This document shows, in pieces, positions 1-4,817 of a DNA stretch of 5,721 bases; positions within the stretch are counted from its first letter, which is position 1, and each line of letters starts with the position of its first letter. The DNA is taken from the NCBI GenBank assembly GCA_003694055.1, contig RFLC01000211.1:1-5721 (forward strand), read 5' to 3'. The notes under the pieces were generated by a model. It worked only from the letters and a program-made list of their open reading frames with translations. It was not told where the DNA came from and did no database searches. The translations under genes were made by a program, and so were the position numbers. The DNA comes from Candidatus Pacearchaeota archaeon (GTDB taxonomy: Archaea > Nanobdellota > Nanobdellia > Pacearchaeales > GW2011-AR1).

Positions 1-11
1 GAAAAGAAAAA

Positions 12-20
12 TTTAAAAAA
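12..20 (+). promoter_or_regulatory. TATA-like box for the metallopeptidase gene
   Basis: TTTAAAAAA is centred about 25 bases before the ATG at 41. That is where an archaeal TATA box sits when transcription starts at or next to the start codon. No Shine-Dalgarno-like sequence lies between it and the ATG, which fits a leaderless message. The window begins just upstream, so a BRE element cannot be judged well. Confidence 0.5.
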
Positions 21-40
21 CCACTTCAAAATGATAAAAT

Positions 41-1507
41 ATGGCAAGGTCAGGATTTTTTGCGCGACTGGCTAAAGGTATTGCAAGACTCGCAGCTCTC
101 GGAGCTCTCAGCTTTTATGCTGTAAGCCAGCCAGCAAACTTCGACTATGTTTCATCTCAACCTCCGAGGGATTTAGCAAGGGTTGGAAGGAGCGATTTGG
201 AAGCGCGGGCAATGGGCAACAGCCCTGCAACGCAGCGCGCTCCCCGATCATCAAAAACCACTGACAAGCAGGCGCGCGAGCCCGGCATCCTGAACATAGA
301 CGCAGGCGCCGGAAGAATTGTGCACGGAAAGGAACTCACATACCATGCGCATAACAAAGACTACCGAGTCCGCATTATGGGTTTTGACGATTACTCATCG
401 ATAAACTCAGTTGAACAAGCCCTAGAGCTAGTTGCGCGCGATAACTCCCCATCGGTGCTTGTGGTCGGTGACTTCTCAGAAGACCAGTACCAGACAATCG
501 CCTCAATCTTAAGAAGGATGGATGAAATAAACCCAAGATTAATTTCAGAGCTTGAACCAGTCATTGTAAGTCTGCGAGGCGGCGGCGGAGGTGTTGAGTA
601 CACTAATGCATTCTACAAACCTGAGGAGTTTCCTGATGTGCTTTTAAGATATTGCAACAGGCAGACTTACGAGAGCATTGTAGGAGAGGAAGGGTACGGA
701 AAAAGAGTTAGCCGGACCGTTGGAAAACATGTTCGAATTCCGACAAGCGAGGAAGACGCTAAGGCAATTATCGACGAAATTCGCGCATATATGCTAGAAA
801 AAAGGCGCAAGGACGGATATGATTTAATCGCGATAAGCGCTGGACTCCATTACGAATTAGATAGAGTGCTTGCGCACGAATTTGGGCACGCAATCTTCGG
901 CGAGAAGGAGGACGGGCTTGCGATTCATAGAAAAACTGCACAGAGCGATAGGTCAATCTGGAGCGAGTACGCACTCAAAAGAGAGAAGGAAGTAAGAAGC
1001 TGGGTAAGAAAGAAAAAAGAGAAGCTAGAAGAGCTAATTGAGATTCACAAATCTTGCAGCGAGAGTGAGCAGCAAGAGTTGGCGCGCGGAGCGAGTCAGC
1101 CGGCGGCAAGTGAGAGCGCTGAGTGCAGAGTGTGCATTGGCCTGAGGAATCTAGGAGAGGAGAGGTTGGAAGAACTTTACTCGCAGATTCTTGATGAAGC
1201 CGCGGTTGAATGGATGACAACAGACCAGATTGCAGACACTGTGGCAGATATTGTAGGTTGGAGAGGAGAATGGGACATAGCTCGCAGTAAATATAATGAT
1301 GCGATAGAGAGTTTAAGAACTGCAGAATTCTTGTTGAAAAGTCTAGCTGATATGAACTTGAGACTATCAAAAACTGATGAGGAGAAAAAGAAATTCTTAG
1401 AAAAGAAAAGGAGATACCAGGAAGAAATTGCCCGAAGGAAAAAGGAGCTTAAGAAATTCAAAATTATTGAGGATATCAGGAGTTACATGGAGCACTTTGG
1501 CGAATAG
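41..1507 (+). CDS. Membrane-anchored putative zinc metallopeptidase (HEXXH) with coiled coils
   Basis: I do not recognise a named family. Residues 1-30 are basic then hydrophobic, like a signal anchor or signal peptide, followed by a polar low-complexity linker to about residue 85. A globular region (about 90-300) holds HEFGH at 279-283, the classic zinc-binding helix in which the two His bind zinc and Glu280 is the catalytic base. About 105 residues later a helix reads DEAAVEW (385-391). Glu386 or Glu390 could be the third zinc ligand, as in gluzincins. The segment between is a highly charged, coiled-coil-like helix (about 310-340), then a Ser/Ala-rich stretch and a CxxC pair (Cys362, Cys365). 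The C-terminus (about 418-488) is another Lys/Glu-rich coiled coil. A five-glycine run sits at 180-184. Peptidase activity and an outside location are inferred. The CxxC could be a disulfide handled by the thioredoxin/CcdA pair just downstream. ATG 41 is chosen because the TATA box spacing fits it. Confidence 0.75.
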   Translation: MARSGFFARLAKGIARLAALGALSFYAVSQPANFDYVSSQPPRDLARVGRSDLEARAMGNSPATQRAPRSSKTTDKQAREPGILNIDAGAGRIVHGKELTYHAHNKDYRVRIMGFDDYSSINSVEQALELVARDNSPSVLVVGDFSEDQYQTIASILRRMDEINPRLISELEPVIVSLRGGGGGVEYTNAFYKPEEFPDVLLRYCNRQTYESIVGEEGYGKRVSRTVGKHVRIPTSEEDAKAIIDEIRAYMLEKRRKDGYDLIAISAGLHYELDRVLAHEFGHAIFGEKEDGLAIHRKTAQSDRSIWSEYALKREKEVRSWVRKKKEKLEELIEIHKSCSESEQQELARGASQPAASESAECRVCIGLRNLGEERLEELYSQILDEAAVEWMTTDQIADTVADIVGWRGEWDIARSKYNDAIESLRTAEFLLKSLADMNLRLSKTDEEKKKFLEKKRRYQEEIARRKKELKKFKIIEDIRSYMEHFGE

Positions 1508-1530
1508 GTGTTAACGTGGTTTGCGCAAGT

Positions 1531-1537
1531 TTTATAA
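1531..1537 (+). promoter_or_regulatory. TATA-like box for the thioredoxin/CcdA pair
   Basis: TTTATAA is centred about 26 bases before the ATG at 1560, in the 52-base gap after the metallopeptidase gene. Its position supports ATG 1560 as the true start and gives the downstream pair its own promoter. An upstream in-frame TTG at 1521 would put this box inside the coding sequence. Confidence 0.5.
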
Positions 1538-1559
1538 GTTTGTTTTCGTTTTGGTTTGG

Positions 1560-2216
1560 ATGTTTCCGACGGCAAAACCACAACTTTCGCTAGGCTCGCG
1601 CGGCTCAGTTTTCTTGCGCACTTTCCTAGCCCTCGCAGCGTTGCTTTTAATCCTAATCTTTGGATATTTTCTTTACAATGTTAATACAAATGTAGGTGTT
1701 TCCGACGAGGCAGGAGGGAATGCTGGGCAAACGCAGGAAAGAGGTGGAATCACAGACTTCAAGCAAGGAGCGTTCGAAACAGACTGGGCGCGCGCGACAT
1801 TCCACAACGCTCTTACCGGAGAGGAGTTTAAGATAGCTGACTTCAAAGGAAAGACAATTCTCGTCGAGAGTTTTGCAGTTTGGTGCCCGACATGCAAACG
1901 TCAGCAGGAGGAAATCAAGGCGTTGCACGAAAAGTTGCAAGACCAAAACCTCGTGTCAATCTCGCTTGACCTCGACGAGAATGAGGATGAAGCAAAGATA
2001 GTTAGCCACGCGCAATCAAACGGATTTAATTGGATTTTTGCCCGCTCTCCAAATGAGAACAGCAGATTTTTCATCGCAGAGTTTGGCACCGACTTTGCAG
2101 CAGCGCCGTTCGCGCCAGTTGTGCTAGTCTGCCCAGACGGAAGCTACGCAATGCTCAAACGCGGACTAAAACTTGAATCCGAACTAGAGCAAGCCCTTAA
2201 CTCCTGTCCTGCCTGA
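1560..2216 (+). CDS. Membrane-tethered thioredoxin-like protein (TlpA/ResA-type)
   Basis: A 218-residue thiol-disulfide oxidoreductase anchored to the outer face of the membrane. Residues 17-40 form one hydrophobic helix after a short basic N-terminus. A flexible Gly/Gln-rich linker (about 45-65) leads to a thioredoxin fold. The active site is Trp108-Cys109-Pro110-Thr111-Cys112, and the likely cis-proline is Pro186 in APVVLVCPDG, equivalent to the 'vPttflID' strand of TlpA-like proteins. Cys191 takes the usual Asp place in that strand and Cys216 is near the C-terminus; both are extra to the CxxC. The gene is followed after 6 bases by a CcdA-type transporter, the usual electron donor for such proteins. 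The role is probably reduction or isomerisation of exported disulfides; haem-protein maturation is possible but no cytochrome gene is nearby. An in-frame TTG at 1521 would add 13 residues, but ATG 1560 fits the TATA box. The fold is near certain; the substrate is unknown. Confidence 0.9.
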   Translation: MFPTAKPQLSLGSRGSVFLRTFLALAALLLILIFGYFLYNVNTNVGVSDEAGGNAGQTQERGGITDFKQGAFETDWARATFHNALTGEEFKIADFKGKTILVESFAVWCPTCKRQQEEIKALHEKLQDQNLVSISLDLDENEDEAKIVSHAQSNGFNWIFARSPNENSRFFIAEFGTDFAAAPFAPVVLVCPDGSYAMLKRGLKLESELEQALNSCPA

Positions 2217-2222
2217 AACAAA

Positions 2223-2906
2223 ATGATTTCCCAATATCTCAACTCGTTTGTTTTAGGATTGCTCACGCCTCTTGGAGCAGTGTGCGTGCTCCCGCTTTAC
2301 CCTGCTTTTCTCTCATTCCTCGCCAACCGCCTCACTCCTCAAACGCAAAAGTCGAGAAACTCTCGGACAACATACGCTTTGCTTGGCATGATGGTCTCGC
2401 TCGGCAGCGTTATGTTCATGCTCTTGCTCGGCCTGATTTTCAGCGCACTCTTGCAAGTCTCTCTCACTTCTGTAACTCAAATTGTCTCGCCTATTGCTTT
2501 TTCAATCCTCGGAATTGTGAGCTTGGCGATGATATTTGACTTCAAACTTCCTTCACTCTCACGAAGGTTAAGGTTGCCGCGGACGAGAAGCGCGCTAGCA
2601 GACGCTTTCTTTTATGGGTTCTTCTTCGGTGCGATTGTCCTGCCTTGCAACCCAGGTTTCATTGCACTCTTTCTTGCAAGGGTTTCATTGCTCACAAACC
2701 CACTGGCAAGTCTCACCCACTTTTTCCTTTTTGGCGTCGGAATAGGGTTCCCGCTTGTCGCATTCTCAACACTATCAAGCACTTACAGCACGCAAATAAT
2801 CTCATTCCTCTCGCGATACAGACGGCAAGTGAACTTTATTGCCGGACTCGCAATGCTCGCAATCTCTCTTTACTATTTAATTTTCGTTTTCAGGGTTTTT
2901 GGTTAA
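2223..2906 (+). CDS. ccdA: CcdA/DsbD-family transmembrane electron carrier
   Basis: A 227-residue membrane protein with six predicted helices (about 5-30, 50-75, 85-106, 127-152, 162-185, 203-224), the normal size and topology of CcdA. Family members pass electrons from cytoplasmic thioredoxin through two membrane cysteines to an extracytoplasmic thioredoxin-like protein. Both cysteines are present in pseudo-symmetric positions: Cys21 in AVCVLPLYP in helix 1, and Cys142 in LPCNPGF in helix 4. The Pro that often precedes the first Cys is Val here, while the second half keeps PCNP. A basic, Arg-rich loop (112-122) separates the halves and should face the cytoplasm. The ATG lies 6 bases after the thioredoxin stop codon, so the two are almost certainly one transcript and partners. 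There is no clear Shine-Dalgarno sequence. Confidence 0.9.
   Translation: MISQYLNSFVLGLLTPLGAVCVLPLYPAFLSFLANRLTPQTQKSRNSRTTYALLGMMVSLGSVMFMLLLGLIFSALLQVSLTSVTQIVSPIAFSILGIVSLAMIFDFKLPSLSRRLRLPRTRSALADAFFYGFFFGAIVLPCNPGFIALFLARVSLLTNPLASLTHFFLFGVGIGFPLVAFSTLSSTYSTQIISFLSRYRRQVNFIAGLAMLAISLYYLIFVFRVFG
2881..2900 (+). terminator. Candidate T-rich terminator overlapping the ccdA 3' end
   Basis: Three T runs (2881-2884, 2887-2890, 2896-2900) lie in the last codons of ccdA. Archaeal termination commonly occurs in T-rich tracts without a hairpin, so this may end the thioredoxin/CcdA transcript. It also encodes Ile/Phe/Val-rich residues, so the T richness may simply be coding. Confidence 0.25.
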
Positions 2907-2957
2907 GGCAAGCTGATTGTTTGCGATTATTGGGCAGGTTCTGTTTTGCGCGAGATG

Positions 2958-2971
2958 GAGTGCAAGCACTC
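2958..2971. repeat. Perfect inverted repeat upstream of gene 4's TATA box
   Basis: GAGTGCAAGCACTC is two perfect 6-base arms around AA. It lies 17 bases before the TATA box of the gene at 3028, so it could be a binding site for a dimeric regulator of that gene. It could also form a short hairpin at the end of the ccdA transcript. No regulator gene is seen in the window. Confidence 0.35.
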
Positions 2972-2988
2972 GCTAAGCTGAGCAGAAC

Positions 2989-3000
2989 TTTTAAATATAA
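2989..3000 (+). promoter_or_regulatory. Strong TATA box for the small orphan gene
   Basis: TTTTAAATATAA is the best TATA match in the window. It is centred about 33 bases before the ATG at 3028, predicting a transcript start near 3020 and a leader of only a few bases. An ATG at 3000 opens only a short reading frame of 17 codons and is not taken as a gene. Confidence 0.6.
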
Positions 3001-3027
3001 TGTTCAACCAAGGAATTTCTAACAAAA

Positions 3028-3408
3028 ATGCAGAGAAAAGAATCATTTTTTAGCAGGGCATTGTCAATCTTGTTTGGCGCGGCTAGCGCGGAGCGCGAAA
3101 AGAATGCAGCACCTTTAATTGTCGAGAGAAAGTGGCGCGCGCCTCCAGGGATATTGATGCCTGTAAGGTTTGAGCATTTTGTTGAACGCAATAATGGGGC
3201 ACTGGTTTTTGCGCATAAGTCCACTGAAGGAGGAGATGAATATGTGCGAAGCATTTATCATCTTGGAGGATGCACGCTTGATTACTCTTGCTCGAGGGGG
3301 ATTCGGGAAGGCAGGTCAAGAGTGGAATTGAGGTTTGTTGGATATGAAGAGTGTGTGGAGAGAGTTGAGAGAATGGTAGAAGAAATAATTGAGAGGGAGT
3401 ATTCCTAA
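3028..3408 (+). CDS. Hypothetical protein, 126 residues
   Basis: Not recognised. It is supported as a real gene by a strong TATA box at 2989-3000, a well-placed ATG, and natural amino-acid composition with no competing frame of better quality. The first 21 residues are basic then mildly hydrophobic (possibly a short amphipathic helix), followed by a charged stretch. Residues about 57-124 alternate predicted strands and end in an acidic/basic helix (Glu- and Arg-rich, 107-123), which could be a small alpha/beta fold. Three cysteines are present (82, 88, 109); Cys82 and Cys88 flank a short strand and might pair or bind metal. The gene faces the YdjM-like gene tail to tail and has its own promoter, so its context does not give a function. 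Confidence 0.7.
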   Translation: MQRKESFFSRALSILFGAASAEREKNAAPLIVERKWRAPPGILMPVRFEHFVERNNGALVFAHKSTEGGDEYVRSIYHLGGCTLDYSCSRGIREGRSRVELRFVGYEECVERVERMVEEIIEREYS

Positions 3409-3416
3409 GACCTTAG

Positions 3417-3420
3417 TTTT
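3417..3420 (+). terminator. Candidate short T-run terminator after gene 4
   Basis: TTTT followed by CGCGAGCGCG lies 9 bases after the stop codon of the orphan gene. The same GTTTTCGC string follows the small membrane-protein gene on the other strand (4592-4599), which hints at a shared 3'-end signal. The T run is short and this remains weak. Confidence 0.2.
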
Positions 3421-3534
3421 CGCGAGCGCGCAACAGCGCTTTCAAATGCCGTGCGGAGTTATGCGCCTCGCAGCCAGATAAAACTGCGCTCTCCCGGCGA
3501 AAGTTCCAGAACCAGATTAAGCTAAGAAACTGCG

Positions 3535-3984
3535 TTACTGAATTAATATTTTTATGAGCATTAGTGCGGCGAAAATTAGAGAGAGGGAGAACACAGCGTA
3601 ATCGACATGACCGCCAGGAGTTATCTTGCCGCTTGCCCTCTTGGTTGTGAATGGCCAAAAAGGCGCGATGCCTTCTCGTGAAAATGCGTCGACAGCAAGG
3701 TGAAATGAGTAACCGAGAAAGAACGGCAGGGCAACAATCGGAGCAAAGAATGCGAATAAACCTGTTGCAATAAGGCAGGCAGTATAGGTGTGCAAAAAGC
3801 TATTCTTTCCAATCATCCCAAAGAGCTTGATTTTTTTATGTTTGTCGAGGAGAATCTCACTTTCTAAATCAGGCAGAACGCTTGCAAATAGGACAATCAC
3901 AACAAACGCCAATCTGTTTTGAACATGTGGAAGGAAATAAAATGCAACTGCCAGACCAACTGCTAAATGTGTTTTAAGCAACAT
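3535..3984 (-). CDS. YdjM/DUF457-family membrane-bound putative metal-dependent hydrolase
   Basis: A 149-residue integral membrane protein with about four hydrophobic segments (8-38, 66-82, 84-100, 127-148). The order of conserved polar residues matches the YdjM-type family: an N-terminal Thr-His (Thr5-His6), LPDLE (37-41) at the end of the first segment, a central His motif (His65-Thr66), and a GYSFHLAVDAF segment (91-101) with His95 and Asp99, followed by GIAPFWPF (105-112). These His/Asp residues are thought to bind metal, and the family is described as putative hydrolases with poorly known substrates. The central motif is normally HR..THS; here it reads KNSFLHTYT, so the Arg and Ser are lost. 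The length is near the family norm. The gene has its own TATA box and is convergent with the orphan gene. The family call is solid; the activity is unproven. Confidence 0.85.
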   Translation of the reverse strand: MLLKTHLAVGLAVAFYFLPHVQNRLAFVVIVLFASVLPDLESEILLDKHKKIKLFGMIGKNSFLHTYTACLIATGLFAFFAPIVALPFFLGYSFHLAVDAFSREGIAPFWPFTTKRASGKITPGGHVDYAVFSLSLIFAALMLIKILIQ

Positions 3985-4006
3985 ACAAATTTAATGTGTA
4001 ATCTAG

Positions 4007-4017
4007 ATTTAAATATT
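4007..4017 (-). promoter_or_regulatory. TATA box for the YdjM-like gene
   Basis: On the minus strand AATATTTAAAT is centred about 28 bases before the ATG at 3984. This fits a leaderless or nearly leaderless archaeal transcript. Confidence 0.5.
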
Positions 4018-4438
4018 GTTCTATTTTTCGCGTCGCTTTTGACTTGCTCGCAAAATTCTTCAAAGCTGCGGGCGAAGCCTTGACTGAAGCCATTTGATGC
4101 GCGCGAGAAATTCTTGCAGTTTAGCGCGGAAATGGACCGCGAGGTTACTCTAAAAATGAGGCATTTTGATGTGGTGCTTTGAGTGGTGCGCGAGCGCGTC
4201 GTGAAGCGCGGGCGCTGAACGGCGTGCGTTGTTGAGCGCTTGCACACGAGCGCGCTTTAAGCGTGCCGGCGCGGCGTAAGGATTTCTGTACCGCACGCAC
4301 GTTAGTTTCGCGCGAGTTATTTACTTTAAGTTTACCTCCCAGACGTTAAGCAAGCGAAAGGATATGCGATAGGGCAAGACACACGCACCGCGTTGCTTAT
4401 GGGAGCACCGCGCTTTAGCGCGAGGGGCATGCCACGAT

Positions 4439-4493
4439 GTGCGCGCATCACAGCTCGCCTGTGTCGCAGGCACGGCAATACGCGCATTAGCAC
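4439..4493. repeat. Nested stem-loop in the GC-rich gap
   Basis: Reading the plus strand, GTGC (4439-4442) pairs with GCAC (4490-4493). GCGC (4443-4446) pairs with GCGC (4482-4485), leaving ATTA as a bulge. Inside, GCCTG (4457-4461) pairs with CAGGC (4467-4471) around a 5-base loop. Three stacked helices with internal loops resemble a folded RNA more than a simple protein-binding palindrome. The strand cannot be decided: a neighbouring hairpin at 4529-4547 pairs better as minus-strand RNA (a G-U pair replaces a C-A mismatch). Confidence 0.35.
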
Positions 4494-4591
4494 TCGCATA
4501 ACACCTGGCTGCAAACGCCACGCGACGCGGTTCTGGCGCGCAAAACCTCTCGCTAGCAAATGCGCTGCTCTTTCTCTAGGCCATTGAACGA

Positions 4592-4599
4592 GCGAAAAC
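4592..4599 (-). terminator. Candidate short T-run terminator after gene 6
   Basis: On the minus strand GTTTTCGC lies 11 bases after the stop codon of the small membrane-protein gene. The same string follows the orphan gene's stop codon on the plus strand. It is a weak candidate because the T run has only four bases. Confidence 0.2.
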
Positions 4600-4610
4600 A
4601 ACGGCACAAG

Positions 4611-4817
4611 TCATTCGCTTCGCAGTTTGTTAGCAAACCAAGAAAGAACGACAATTCCCAAAAAGAACAGAATGAAAAACATAATGTTCCTAGCCAGCTG
4701 TATCATCTTCAAGTTCTCAGGCGTGCGCTCAAACAAGAAAAACGCTGCTCCAGCTGCTACAACTCCAACTAGGAGTAATGCCACAAACACTGCGAATACC
4801 CTGCCCCTAAAACTCAT
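4611..4817 (-). CDS. Small two-helix membrane protein, 68 residues
   Basis: No family recognised. From the ATG at 4817 the protein has a basic start (MSFRGR), a hydrophobic helix at about 7-29, a polar loop (30-43: ERTPENLKMIQLAR), a second helix at about 45-62, and a charged end (NKLRSE). Basic residues at both ends suggest that both termini are in the cytoplasm and the loop is outside. It overlaps the last 11 bases of the upstream surface-protein gene, so translation is probably coupled and the two products may work together in the membrane. A GTG at 4829 in the same frame would add four residues (MKKK), lengthening the overlap to 23 bases; ATG is preferred. Real-gene status rests on the clean two-helix pattern and the operon overlap. 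Confidence 0.65.
   Translation of the reverse strand: MSFRGRVFAVFVALLLVGVVAAGAAFFLFERTPENLKMIQLARNIMFFILFFLGIVVLSWFANKLRSE

Larger units (their letters stand above)
4018..4610. other. Gene-free GC-rich region with hairpins; possible structured RNA
   Basis: No convincing protein gene is seen. Several frames stay open but give Arg/Ala/Cys/His-rich translations typical of GC-rich non-coding DNA. Two islands are about 62% GC by hand count (4201-4320 and 4381-4560), against about 42-52% in nearby coding lines. They are separated by an AT-rich stretch (about 4317-4334) that includes a TATA-like TACTTTAAG. Inverted repeats include CGCTTTAAGCG (4253-4263), CGCGCTTTAGCGCG (4409-4422), a nested set at 4439-4493, and a 7-base-pair stem at 4529-4547. 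GCACCGCG is repeated 20 bases apart (4385 and 4405). A plus-strand RNA of about 200 bases starting near 4350 is one possible reading. I could not match tRNA, 5S, SRP or RNase P RNA. Confidence 0.4.

Noticed and set aside
729..740. GTTCGAATTCC, similar to a tRNA T-loop
   Set aside because: It lies inside the metallopeptidase coding sequence, and no cloverleaf arms are found around it.
3430..3530. Minus-strand segment beginning GCCGGGAGAGCGCAG, reminiscent of a tRNA 5' end
   Set aside because: No matching acceptor 3' strand, anticodon arm or T-loop follows.
3963..4247. Minus-strand frame of 94 codons overlapping the YdjM-like start
   Set aside because: It runs through the TATA box and start of a well-supported gene and has no recognisable domain. 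Its stretch around 4040-4100 looks slightly protein-like, but not enough to call a gene remnant.
4275..4289. Minus-strand ACAGAA followed by a pyrimidine/TTAC stretch, resembling the 3' core of RNase P RNA
   Set aside because: No matching 5' core (GGAAAGT-type) lies upstream on the same strand at a suitable distance, and other conserved segments are missing.
4338..4360. GTTAAGC after CCTCCC, reminiscent of 5S rRNA
   Set aside because: The spacing and the conserved GAAC segment are wrong, and no flanking 5S helices are present.
4393..4587. Open plus-strand frame of 64 codons
   Set aside because: It has the same composition problem, and it overlaps the hairpins that fit a structured-RNA explanation better.
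4565..4590. Minus-strand GAGCAGC near a purine loop, reminiscent of SRP RNA helix 8
   Set aside because: The GGAA tetraloop and the paired asymmetric loop are missing.
4332..4607. Open minus-strand frames across the GC-rich gap (up to 91 codons)
   Set aside because: The translations are Arg/Ala/Cys/His-rich with no domain, hydrophobic pattern or promoter, and overlapping frames on both strands are equally open. This is typical of GC-rich non-coding DNA.
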